A DNA stretch of 64,000 nt from Xylophilus sp. (GTDB taxonomy: Bacteria > Pseudomonadota > Gammaproteobacteria > Burkholderiales > Burkholderiaceae_C), in NCBI GenBank assembly GCA_009914555.1, contig WNDY01000007.1, positions 45,585 through 109,584 of the forward strand. Reading direction: 5' to 3'. Shown one piece after another: positions 56,159 through 63,762 of this stretch. The notes beneath the pieces were generated by a model that saw nothing but the letters and a program-made list of their open reading frames with translations, was not told the DNA's origin and searched no databases. The position numbers and the translations under genes are program-made. The first letter of the stretch is position 1. Every line of letters begins with the position of its first letter.

Positions 56159-56185
56159 GGCATCGCTCCCGTTCACGCGACGGCC

Positions 56186-57373
56186 ATGCGTGCCGCCCAT
56201 CCGTCCGACCCCGCCCTGCCCTGGCCCGTCGTGGGCGCGGCCTTCTGCGCCAGCCTCGTGGGCATCGGGCTGGCCCGCTTCGCCTATACACCGCTGCTGC
56301 CGGCGCTGGTGGGCGCGCACTGGTTCGATGCTGCGGACGCCGCCTACCTGGGTGCGGCCAACCTCGCCGGCTACCTGGCCGGCGCGCTGCTCGGGCGGCC
56401 GATGGCGGCCCGGGTCGCCACGGCGCGGCTGCTGCGCGGGCTGATGCTGCTGGCTGCGGCGGCCTTCGCGGCCTGCGCGGCGCCGGTCTCGTTCGGCTGG
56501 TTCTTCGTCTGGCGCTTCGCCGCCGGCCTGGCCGGCGGCGGACTGATGGTGCTGGCGGCACCCACGGTGCTGGCCGGCGTGCCGCTGGCGCGGCGCGGGC
56601 TGGCGGGCGGACTCATCTTCATGGGCGTGGGCACCGGCGTGGCGATCGCGGGTACGCTGGTGCCGCTGCTGCTGCAGCGGGGCGTGCGGGCGGCCTGGCT
56701 GGGGCTGGCGCTGCTGTCGCTCGCGCTGACGGCCGCGGCCTGGGCCGGCTGGCCGCGCCAGGGTGCGCCGGCCCCGGCCGCACCGCCGCTGCCGCCGCCC
56801 CGCGGCAACGCGCCGGTGTGGCTGCTGTACGGCGAATACGCGCTCAACGTCGCCGGCTGGGTGCCGCACATGGTGTTCTTCGTGGACTTCATCGCGCGCG
56901 GCCTGGGCCGGGGCGTGGCCGTCGGCGCACACTACTGGATCGTCTTCGGCCTGGGCGCGACCGCGGGGCCGGTGCTGGCCGGGGCGGTGGCGGACCGCAT
57001 AGGCTTCGGCCGCACGCTGCGGCTGGGCTATGCGATCGAAGGCTGCGCCGTGCTGCTGCCGGTGCTGTCGATCCATCCGCTGGCGCTCGGCATCTCGGCG
57101 CTGGTGGTGGGCGCCTTCGTCACCGGCACGGTGCCGCTGGTGCTGGGCCGGGTGCACGAGTTGCTGCCGGGCGATGCCGCGGGGCAGCGCGCCGCCTGGA
57201 GCCGGGCCACGGCCGCCTTCGCGCTGCTGCAGGCCGCCGCGGCCTATGCGCTGTCGTTCGTGTTCGCGCGCAGCGGCGGCAGCTATGCGCTGCTGTTCGG
57301 GCTGGGCACGGCGGCGGTGGCGGCGGCGCTGGTCACTTCGCTGGTGTCGGCGAACCTCGCGCGGCGCGGCTGA
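56186..57373 (+). CDS. YbfB/YjiJ-family MFS transporter
   Basis: 395 residues, 12 predicted helices. N-terminus MRAAHPSDPALPWPVVGAAFCASLVGIGLARFAYTPLLPAL, then GAANLAGYLAGALLGRP, are typical of the YbfB/YjiJ group, poorly known permeases found throughout proteobacteria. The substrate is not known. It is divergent from a LysR gene that probably regulates it, and its stop lies 4 bp from the stop of the convergent GTPase gene. Confidence 0.88.
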   Translation: MRAAHPSDPALPWPVVGAAFCASLVGIGLARFAYTPLLPALVGAHWFDAADAAYLGAANLAGYLAGALLGRPMAARVATARLLRGLMLLAAAAFAACAAPVSFGWFFVWRFAAGLAGGGLMVLAAPTVLAGVPLARRGLAGGLIFMGVGTGVAIAGTLVPLLLQRGVRAAWLGLALLSLALTAAAWAGWPRQGAPAPAAPPLPPPRGNAPVWLLYGEYALNVAGWVPHMVFFVDFIARGLGRGVAVGAHYWIVFGLGATAGPVLAGAVADRIGFGRTLRLGYAIEGCAVLLPVLSIHPLALGISALVVGAFVTGTVPLVLGRVHELLPGDAAGQRAAWSRATAAFALLQAAAAYALSFVFARSGGSYALLFGLGTAAVAAALVTSLVSANLARRG

Positions 57374-57376
57374 ACC

Positions 57377-58357
57377 TCAATCGACATCGGGCGCCGGCGC
57401 GCCGCCACCCTTCCTGCGGCCCTGGCCCCTGGCCGCTTCGCGCGCGGCCTTGCGGGCGGTGCGTTCGGCGTCCCGGGCCTGGCCTTCGGCCCACCAGGCG
57501 GCGAATTCCTCCGGCGTCTCCAGCGTGACGCGGCCCAGCGCGGCGGTGCGGAATTCCTGGATCACGATTTCGGCCGCCTTCTGCGCATCGACACGCCCGC
57601 CAGACCGCAGCGCGCCGCGCCGCCGGCCGATGGCGTCGAGCAGGTCCTCGTCGCGCAGCCCGGCGATGGCGGTCTCGTCCAGGCCCAGCCGGCCCAGGTC
57701 GAAGCGGGCCCGCAGCAGCGCGGCGTAGTGCGCCTTCAGGTAGGCCAGCAGTTCCAGCGCCACCACGTCGTCGTCATAGGCATTGCGGCCAATGGCGCCG
57801 CTGGCGGCCAGGTTGAAGCCGGTGCGCTCCACGGTGATGCGCGGCCACAGCATGCCCGGCGTGTCCCACAGGTAGAAGTCGTCGGCCAGCGCAATGCGCT
57901 GCTCCAGCCGGGTGACGCCGGCCTTGTCGCCGGTCTTGGTCTTGCGGGCGCCGACCAGGGTGTTGATCAGCGTGGACTTGCCCACGTTGGGCACGCCGCA
58001 GATCAGCACGCGCAGGGGCTTGTCCATGCCGCCGCGCGTGGGCGCGAGTGCCTGGCTGGCGGTGGCCAGGCGCTGGGCCGGCGCCGTCTCGCTCGCATCG
58101 AGCGCGATGGCGCGGGTCTCGGGCAGCGCGTTGTAGTGGGCGAGCCAGCGCGCGGTCAGCGCCGGATCGGCCAGGTCCTGCTTGTTGAGCACCTTGAGCG
58201 TGGGCTTGTGACCGGTCATCTCGGCCAGCAGCGGGTTGGCGCTGGAACCGGGCAGGCGTGCGTCGAGCATCTCGATGACGACGTCGGTCTCCTTGACGCG
58301 CTCGGCCACGGCCTTGCGCGTCTGGTGCATGTGACCGGGGAACCATTGGATGGCCAT
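57377..58357 (-). CDS. ylqF: ribosome biogenesis GTPase YlqF/RbgA
   Basis: 326 residues from the ATG giving MAIQWFPGHMHQTRKAVAERV. Circularly permuted GTPase: G4 LNKQDLADP comes before G1 ICGVPNVGKSTLINTLVG and G3 LWDTPGMLWP. The family helps the late steps of large ribosomal subunit assembly. The basic tail (AREAARGQGRRKGG) is a common RNA-contact feature. It is convergent with the MFS gene. Confidence 0.92.
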   Translation of the reverse strand: MAIQWFPGHMHQTRKAVAERVKETDVVIEMLDARLPGSSANPLLAEMTGHKPTLKVLNKQDLADPALTARWLAHYNALPETRAIALDASETAPAQRLATASQALAPTRGGMDKPLRVLICGVPNVGKSTLINTLVGARKTKTGDKAGVTRLEQRIALADDFYLWDTPGMLWPRITVERTGFNLAASGAIGRNAYDDDVVALELLAYLKAHYAALLRARFDLGRLGLDETAIAGLRDEDLLDAIGRRRGALRSGGRVDAQKAAEIVIQEFRTAALGRVTLETPEEFAAWWAEGQARDAERTARKAAREAARGQGRRKGGGAPAPDVD

Positions 58358-58468
58358 GCGTTGTCGTTCTTTCGTGCGGGGGATGCGTTGCGGAGGAGGA
58401 CGAGCGAAAGCGCGCCGGATAATCGGCAACGCACCCGCCCAACTCTCGATTCTTGCAGCATCGCAGCC

Positions 58469-58741
58469 ATGTCCCTGTTTTTCCCCTCCCGTCGCAAGCG
58501 CAGCCGTGAACAGGACGAGCGCGACCTGCTGTTCAAGGGCGTCGTGCTGGCGCTGATCGGCGGCGGCATCCTGGCCGCGCCCTACCTCGCGCGGTCGCAG
58601 TCGGTGCGCGAGCTGATGGCCGGCGCCACGGTGGTCGGCTGGTTCGCGCTGGTGCTGGGCATCGCCTTCGTGGCGCAGTACCTGGTGCGGCGCGCCCGAC
58701 GCGCCCGATCTGCAGATACTCCCCAGCCCAACGACCGTTAG
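58469..58741 (+). CDS. small inner-membrane protein, two helices
   Basis: 90 residues from the ATG giving MSLFFPSRRKRSREQDERDLLFKGVVLALIGGGILAAPYLA. Two hydrophobic segments (VVLALIGGGILAAPYL and ATVVGWFALVLGIAFVAQYLV) flanked by basic clusters. It is divergent from the ylqF gene. Repeat H starts inside its last codons and provides the TAG stop, so the natural C-terminus may once have been longer. Function unknown. Confidence 0.7.
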   Translation: MSLFFPSRRKRSREQDERDLLFKGVVLALIGGGILAAPYLARSQSVRELMAGATVVGWFALVLGIAFVAQYLVRRARRARSADTPQPNDR

Positions 58742-58777
58742 CGCTCTTCCCACAAGTGCTCTGGAAGCATACCCCTG
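58715..58777 (+). repeat. stop-proximal palindromic repeat, copy H
   Basis: Best-preserved copy: GATACTCCCCAGCCC, then ACCGTTAGCGCTCTTCCCAC, CAAGTGCTCTGG, GCATACCCCTG. The inner AGCGCTCTTCC..CAAGTGCT pair and the right end match copy F almost base for base; the left half matches copy E. It begins inside the small membrane protein gene and ends 4 bp before the pdxY start codon. Confidence 0.8.
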
Positions 58778-58781
58778 AAAG

Positions 58782-59717
58782 ATGACCTCTGCCTCCCTGG
58801 CCTCGGAGCCGCCGCTCGTCCTGTCGATCCAGTCCCACGTCGCCTACGGCCACGTCGGCAATGCCGCGGCCGTGCTGCCCCTGCAGCTGCTGGGCATCGA
58901 GCCGGTGCCGGTCCACACGGTGCAGTTCTCCAACCACACGGGCTATGGCGAGTTCAAGGGCCAGGTGTTCACGCCCGCCCACATCGCCGAAGTGCTCGAC
59001 GGCCTGCGGGCCCGCGGCGTGCTGGCGCGCTGCGCGGCCGTGCTCTCGGGCTACCTGGGCGACGCCGGCGTAGGCGAGGCCATCCTCGGCGCGGTGCAGG
59101 AAATCCGCGCCGCGCGGCCCGATGCGCTCTACCTCTGCGACCCGGTCATGGGCGACGTGGGCCGCGGCCTGTTCGTGCGGCCGGGCATCCCGGAGTTCCT
59201 GCGCCGCCGCGCGCTGGCGCAGGCCAGCATCGCCACGCCCAACCAGTACGAGTTCGAGCTGCTGCACGGCGCGCCGCTCGCCAGTGTGGACGAAGCCGCG
59301 GCCGCCGCGCGCACGCTCCTGGGACCGCGCGCCGAAGCGGGCACCGGCCCCTGGCTCATCGTGGTGACCAGCCTGCGCACGCCCGACCTGCCGGCCGACT
59401 GCCTGGCCACGCTGGCCGTCACGGCCGACGCCGCCTGGCTGGTGCGCACGCCCTTCATCGCGCTTTCGCCGCTGCCCAATGGCATGGGCGACGTGTTCTC
59501 GGCCGTGCTGCTGGGGCGCCTGCTGCGCGGCGCGCTGGTGCCGGAGGCGGTGTCGGGCGCAGTCAGCAGCCTGTACGGGCTGGTCCGGCGCACCGTGGCC
59601 GGGCAGCGCGACCTGCCGCTGGTGGCGGCGCAAGGCGAGATCGTGGAGCCTTCCGAGGCGTTCCCGGCCGAGTTTTTTCGCCGTAACGGGCCGGCAGCGC
59701 AGTTCCTGGCCCGCTGA
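58782..59717 (+). CDS. pdxY: pyridoxal kinase PdxY
   Basis: 311 residues from the ATG giving MTSASLASEPPLVLSIQSHVAYGHVGNAAAVLPLQ, close to the N-terminus of PdxY enzymes. Ribokinase-fold features: QFSNHTGYGEFKGQVF, YLCDPVMGDVGRGLFV, TPNQYEFELL, and the anion-hole region LSPLPNGMGDVFSAVLLG with catalytic Asp. It phosphorylates pyridoxal in vitamin B6 salvage. The ribosome binding site is weak or inside repeat H. Confidence 0.92.
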   Translation: MTSASLASEPPLVLSIQSHVAYGHVGNAAAVLPLQLLGIEPVPVHTVQFSNHTGYGEFKGQVFTPAHIAEVLDGLRARGVLARCAAVLSGYLGDAGVGEAILGAVQEIRAARPDALYLCDPVMGDVGRGLFVRPGIPEFLRRRALAQASIATPNQYEFELLHGAPLASVDEAAAAARTLLGPRAEAGTGPWLIVVTSLRTPDLPADCLATLAVTADAAWLVRTPFIALSPLPNGMGDVFSAVLLGRLLRGALVPEAVSGAVSSLYGLVRRTVAGQRDLPLVAAQGEIVEPSEAFPAEFFRRNGPAAQFLAR

Positions 59718-59719
59718 TC

Positions 59720-59887
59720 CGGCAGGGGTGGGGGATCATGCCCTGGAACCGGCAGCTCGACGGCTGGCCCGGCTTCCGCCGGATTGCGTGCCTCGGCAGC
59801 AGGCATCAGCCCCACTGCAGCAATGCGTTCGATCAGCACCCTGCGCCCTTCAAAGGCCAATCTGGCATTCTTGTGGCTGTTGTTCAT
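59720..59887 (-). mobile_element. IS481-family transposase, N-terminal remnant
   Basis: From an ATG at 59887 the minus strand gives MNNSHKNARLAFEGRRVLIERIAAVGLMPAAEAR, the helix-turn-helix start of IS481 transposases. The next part of the family (a short LxDRSS..R.P segment) appears only in another frame (SSCRFQGMIPHP), so the fragment is broken by indels within 50 codons and by deletion after that. The rest of the roughly 300 bp gap between pdxY and the flavoprotein gene holds nothing recognisable. Confidence 0.65.
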
Positions 59888-60020
59888 CCAGCGGGGTTCC
59901 TCTGCGGGTCTGAAGCGTGGCAGCTCCAGTCTTCCAGGCCCTGTCGGGTGAACAGCCTATTGAGGCATCACAGCCAAGCCCACCCGCTTTCCCGTAAAGA
60001 TTCCGAACAGGAGAGAACAC

Positions 60021-61193
60021 ATGCCGCAATGGTCTGAACACGAAGCCGGCGCAGCCGCCCGGGAGGCGCCCCTGCGCAGCCTTGATGTGACCATCGTGGG
60101 CGCCGGACCGGCCGGCGTCGGCATGGCCCTCACGCTGGCCAAGCTGCCCGGCATCCGCTACGCGGTGCTGGAGAGCGGCCGCATCGGCGAATCCTTCCGG
60201 CGCTGGCCCGAGCAGACGCGCTTCATCACGCCCTCCTTCCACAGCAACCCGTTCGGGCTGGCCGACCTCAATGCGGTCAACGAAGCCAGTTCACCCGCCA
60301 TTTTCACCGGCGCCGAGCATCCGGGCGGCGAGCAGTACGCCAACTACCTGGCCTTCATCGCCAAGGGGCATGACGTCCCCATCGTCGGTGGCTGCAAGGT
60401 TCAGCAGGTCACGCAGGCGCCAGGGGGCGGCTTCGTGCTGGCCACCGAGCAGGGCAAACTGCGCACCCGCTTTCTGATCTGGGCCACTGGCGAATACCAG
60501 TTCCCCGACCTGAAGCCATTTTCCGGTGCGCACTGGTGTCCGCACTACGCCCAGGTGGCGACCTGGGCAGACTTCGACGCGCCGCACCACACTGTGATCG
60601 GCGGCTACGAGAGCGGCGCGGATGCAGCGATCCAACTCGTGCGGCTCGGACGCACCGTGCGCCTGCTGGCCCGCAAATCCACCTGGGACTCGCAGAGTTC
60701 CTACGACCCCAGCCTGTCGCTGTCGCCCCATACCCGCGGCCGGCTCTACGAGGCCCTGGACACCGGACGGCTGGAGATCGTCTTCGGCGCGGACGTGGTG
60801 GAAGTCACGATCGACACCGGGGGCGGCTACCGCATCCACGCCGCCGACGGCCGCCACTGGGATGCGGCGCAGCCGCCGATTCTCGGCACCGGCTTTCTCA
60901 AGGGGGGCGGCGCACGGCAGATCGCCGATCTCTGGGAATGGAATGCCGAGGGGCGCATCGTGCTGAGCAGCCTCGACGAATCCACGCGCACGCCGGGCCT
61001 GTTCCTGGTCGGCCCGCAGGTGCGCCACGAGCAGCGCATCTACTGCTTCATCTACAAATTCCGCCAGCGCTTTGCCCTGGTCGCCGCGCGCATCGCCGAG
61101 CGGCTGGAGATCGACGCTTCGGCCCTGCAAACAGGCGATGGCGCCTGGGGACCGTTTGGCAACAGCGATTGCTGCGAAGGGTGCGAATGCTGA
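60021..61193 (+). CDS. FAD/NAD(P)-binding flavoprotein with cysteine-rich C-terminus
   Basis: 390 residues. FAD loop VTIVGAGPAGVGMAL at 22-36, FxGxxxHS-like region replaced by ITPSFHSNPFGLADLNAVNE, and a second dinucleotide loop HTVIGGYESGADAAIQLV near 190. This is the group of flavin-containing monooxygenase-like and thioredoxin-reductase-like proteins often named CzcO-like. The last residues CCEGCEC form a dense cysteine cluster that could bind metal or act in thiol chemistry. The substrate is unknown. Confidence 0.75.
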   Translation: MPQWSEHEAGAAAREAPLRSLDVTIVGAGPAGVGMALTLAKLPGIRYAVLESGRIGESFRRWPEQTRFITPSFHSNPFGLADLNAVNEASSPAIFTGAEHPGGEQYANYLAFIAKGHDVPIVGGCKVQQVTQAPGGGFVLATEQGKLRTRFLIWATGEYQFPDLKPFSGAHWCPHYAQVATWADFDAPHHTVIGGYESGADAAIQLVRLGRTVRLLARKSTWDSQSSYDPSLSLSPHTRGRLYEALDTGRLEIVFGADVVEVTIDTGGGYRIHAADGRHWDAAQPPILGTGFLKGGGARQIADLWEWNAEGRIVLSSLDESTRTPGLFLVGPQVRHEQRIYCFIYKFRQRFALVAARIAERLEIDASALQTGDGAWGPFGNSDCCEGCEC

Positions 61194-61522
61194 CTTCAGC
61201 CCATTGGACGGCTGCCCGGCCTGGCCGTGGCCTTGTTGCCGCTGTACGTCCAAGTAGCGCGTGAGTTTGGCCGTCACCAGTACAAGTCACGTCATCCCAT
61301 CGAGAGCATCTTCGCGTCTGAAACAGTACCGGGCCATTGCAACACTGCGGCCTCCTATAGCTCGGTCAGGCCGATGACGCGCTTGTCGACCGCGGCCCTG
61401 GCCGCGGCACAGCTGGCGCTGTTGACGGCGCTGGCGCCCGGAAGGCGCCATATAACTCCACGTCAGCTGCATTGCGAGACAATCCGGAGAACACACATAT
61501 CGATCGACGCCGCGCCTCACGC
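61194..61522 (+). other. 329 bp gap with possible gene-start remnant and decayed repeat
   Basis: No intact gene is seen. At 61373 an ATG opens MTRLSTAALAAAQLALLTAL, which looks like a signal peptide without a protein behind it. It runs into GCCATATAACTCCACG at about 61448, similar to the left box of repeat D, and a CACACATATCG at 61494. This could be a truncated gene followed by a decayed copy of the repeat family. Confidence 0.3.
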
Positions 61523-62467
61523 ATGGGAATCAGCCACTACATCAAGGAAATCGGCCGCGGCGCGCGCGGTGCCAAGGCCATCGACCGCGAGCAGGCCGCG
61601 GACCTGTTCGGCCAGGTGCTGGACCAGGCCGTCACCGACCTGGAGATCGGCGCCTTCTGCCTGGCCATGCGCATCAAGGGCGAGACGGCTGCAGAAATGG
61701 CCGGCTTCATCGACGCCACGCATGCACGCCTGGCGCCGGTCGAGGCCGCCGGCGCCCTGCCGCTCGTCGTGCTGCCCAGCTACAACGGCGCGCGCCGCCT
61801 GCCGGTGCTGACGCCGCTGCTGGCGCTGCTGCTGGCCCGCGAAGGGCTGCCGGTGCTGCTGCACGGCATGCGCACCGAAGCCCGCCGCATCCTCGCCAGC
61901 GACGTGCTGGAGGCGCTCGGCATCGCGCCGCTGGCCGCGCCCCGCGCCGTGGCCGACGGCGAGGTCGCCCACATCGCCACCGGCCTGCTGCACCCGGGCC
62001 TGGCGCGGCTGCTGAAGGTGCGCGAGGTGGTGGGGCTGCGCAACCCGGGCCACAGCGTCACCAAGCTCGTCACGCCGGCCACGGCCCCGTCGCTGGTGGT
62101 TACGGCCTATACCCATCCGGAGTATTTCGACACGCTCTGCGCCACCTTCGCGCTGCGCGGCATGAACGCCCTGCTCTCGCGCGGGCTCGAAGGCGAGGTG
62201 GTGGCCGATCCGCGGCGCACGCCGCGCTACGACGCCTTCGTCGGCGGCGTGCACCGGCTGCTCGAAGAGCAGCAGCCCGGCACGCTCGGCGAGGTGCCGG
62301 GCCTGCCCACCGGGATCGACGTACAGGCCACGGCCGACTACACCCGTCGCGTGCTCGACGGCCGGGCGCCGCTGCCTCCGGCTCTCGCCCGCCAGGTGGC
62401 ACACATCGTGCATCTGAGCCGGGAGATCACCGCTTCCGGCTCCCTTCGGAACAAGACTGCCCCATGA
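61523..62467 (+). CDS. ybiB: YbiB (TrpD2-like) DNA-binding protein
   Basis: 314 residues from the ATG giving MGISHYIKEIGRGARGAKAIDREQAADLFGQVLDQAVTD. The fold is that of anthranilate phosphoribosyltransferase (DLEIGAFCLAMRIKGETAAEMAGFIDA, VLPSYNGARRLPVLTPLLALLLA, LRNPGHSVTKLVTP) but the pattern is that of YbiB/TrpD2, which binds nucleic acid and is LexA-controlled in E. coli. Its stop overlaps the cobA start (ATGA), so both belong to one transcript. Confidence 0.9.
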   Translation: MGISHYIKEIGRGARGAKAIDREQAADLFGQVLDQAVTDLEIGAFCLAMRIKGETAAEMAGFIDATHARLAPVEAAGALPLVVLPSYNGARRLPVLTPLLALLLAREGLPVLLHGMRTEARRILASDVLEALGIAPLAAPRAVADGEVAHIATGLLHPGLARLLKVREVVGLRNPGHSVTKLVTPATAPSLVVTAYTHPEYFDTLCATFALRGMNALLSRGLEGEVVADPRRTPRYDAFVGGVHRLLEEQQPGTLGEVPGLPTGIDVQATADYTRRVLDGRAPLPPALARQVAHIVHLSREITASGSLRNKTAP

Positions 62468-63279
62468 CCACGCCCTCCATGACGACGCCCTCCCATCCCG
62501 CCGCGCCGGGCGGCACCTGCACCCTGGTGGGCGCCGGTCCGGGCGACCCGGAGCTGCTCACGCTCAAGGCCGTGCGCGCCATCCGGCAGGCCACGGTGCT
62601 GCTGGTGGACGACCTCGTCGGCGACGGGATCGTGGCCCTGGCCGCGCCCGGCGCCCGCATCGTCCACGTCGGCAAGCGCGGCGGCTGCAAGAGCACACCG
62701 CAGGCCTTCATCGAGACGCTGATGGTGACGGCGGTGAACGAGGGCGAGCGCGTGGTGCGGCTCAAGGGCGGCGATCCGTTCATCTTCGGCCGCGGCGGCG
62801 AAGAGGTGGAGCACCTGCGCGCCGCCGGCATCGCGGTCGACGTGGTCAACGGCATCACCGCCGGGCTCGCCGCCGTCAGCGGCCTGGGCGTGCCGCTGAC
62901 CCACCGCGCGCATGCACACGGCGTGGTCTTCGTCACCGGCCATGCCCGCCACGGCGAGCCGGGCACCGACTGGGCGGCGGTCGCCGGCATGGCCGTGCGC
63001 GCCCGGCTCACGCTGGTGATCTACATGGGCGTGTCGGGCGCGGCGCAGATCCAGGCCGGGCTGCTGGACGGCGGCCTGCCCGACGGCACGCCGGCCGCCG
63101 TGGTGCAGAACGCCAGCCTGCCCGCCCAGCGCCACGCCGTGGCCACGCTCGGCACGCTGCACGACACCATCGTGCGCGAGGGGCTGGCCAGCCCCTCGGT
63201 CATCGTGGTGGGCGACGTGCTGCAAGGCGTGGCCACCGCGGCCAAGGGTGGAACTGCGCAGCAGTCGCGCGCGGCCTGA
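62464..63279 (+). CDS. cobA: uroporphyrinogen-III C-methyltransferase
   Basis: 271 residues. SUMT signatures: CTLVGAGPGDPELLTLKAVRAI at the start, VVRLKGGDPFIFGRGGEEVEHLRAAGI and PLTHRAHAHGVVFVTGHAR. It adds two methyl groups to uroporphyrinogen III to give precorrin-2 for siroheme or cobalamin; alone (not fused to CysG domains) and next to ybiB it most likely feeds siroheme for nitrite or sulfite reduction. The tail is Ala-rich. Mobile DNA begins soon after its stop. Confidence 0.94.
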   Translation: MTTPSMTTPSHPAAPGGTCTLVGAGPGDPELLTLKAVRAIRQATVLLVDDLVGDGIVALAAPGARIVHVGKRGGCKSTPQAFIETLMVTAVNEGERVVRLKGGDPFIFGRGGEEVEHLRAAGIAVDVVNGITAGLAAVSGLGVPLTHRAHAHGVVFVTGHARHGEPGTDWAAVAGMAVRARLTLVIYMGVSGAAQIQAGLLDGGLPDGTPAAVVQNASLPAQRHAVATLGTLHDTIVREGLASPSVIVVGDVLQGVATAAKGGTAQQSRAA

Positions 63280-63333
63280 ACAGCTGGGGGGTGTCATCAA
63301 TCAAGACTGACCTGCTGAGCAGGTTGCGGCCGT

Positions 63334-63404
63334 TCATGCGAGCCAGACCATGGCTGCGGCCAGATGAATGGCCCCGAGGAAATTGCAGGCGACGACGACA
63401 TAGC
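63334..63404 (-). mobile_element. IS5-like transposase C-terminal remnant
   Basis: The minus strand reads SYVVVACNFLGAIHLAAAMVWL and TGA at 63334-63336, which resembles the last helix of IS5-family transposases (a xxARNFLxxxxLAAxxxWL type end). Everything before it is cut off at the left end of the IS3-family element, so the second element inserted into or next to the first. Confidence 0.5.
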
Positions 63405-63468
63405 TGATCTTGCCCCCGTTTCACGGACACCCCTATAAGCGATTAACTATCGCAATAGGAGGTGGACG

Positions 63469-63762
63469 ATGACCAAGAGCAAGGCAAGCAGAAAGGGGCA
63501 GGAGTTCAGCCTGGAGTTCAGGCAGCAGGCACTGTTGCGAGCGGCCACAGAAGGGGTAACCACGGTGGCTCGTGATCTGGGGTTGCAGCCTGCCCAGCTG
63601 TACAGTTGGCGCGCCCAGGCGCGGCGGCACGACCAGGACGATCAGGCACAACGCTTGGAGTTGGCCGAACATGCACGGCTCAAACGTGAAGTGGCGCGGC
63701 TGGAGGAGGAGAACGCTTTCCTAAAAAAAGCGGCGGCGTACTTCGCCAAACAGCCCAAGTGA
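63469..63762 (+). CDS. IS3-family OrfA (helix-turn-helix regulator part of transposase)
   Basis: 97 residues starting MTKSKASRKGQEFSLEFRQQALLRA with AGGAGG seven bases upstream of the ATG. HTH_Tnp_1 domain (EGVTTVARDLGLQPAQLYSWRAQARR) followed by a leucine zipper (LKREVARLEEENAFLKKAAAYFA). It binds the element ends and dimerises with the OrfAB transposase. The frame ends at TGA 63760-63762, after the slip site. Confidence 0.92.
   Translation: MTKSKASRKGQEFSLEFRQQALLRAATEGVTTVARDLGLQPAQLYSWRAQARRHDQDDQAQRLELAEHARLKREVARLEEENAFLKKAAAYFAKQPK
63723..63730 (+). promoter_or_regulatory. programmed -1 frameshift site (A7G)
   Basis: AAAAAAAG lies inside the LKKA codons of orfA. After a -1 slip the frame reads SGGVLRQTAQ and on into orfB without a stop, which would make the OrfAB transposase. 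This is the usual control in IS3-family elements. Confidence 0.85.
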
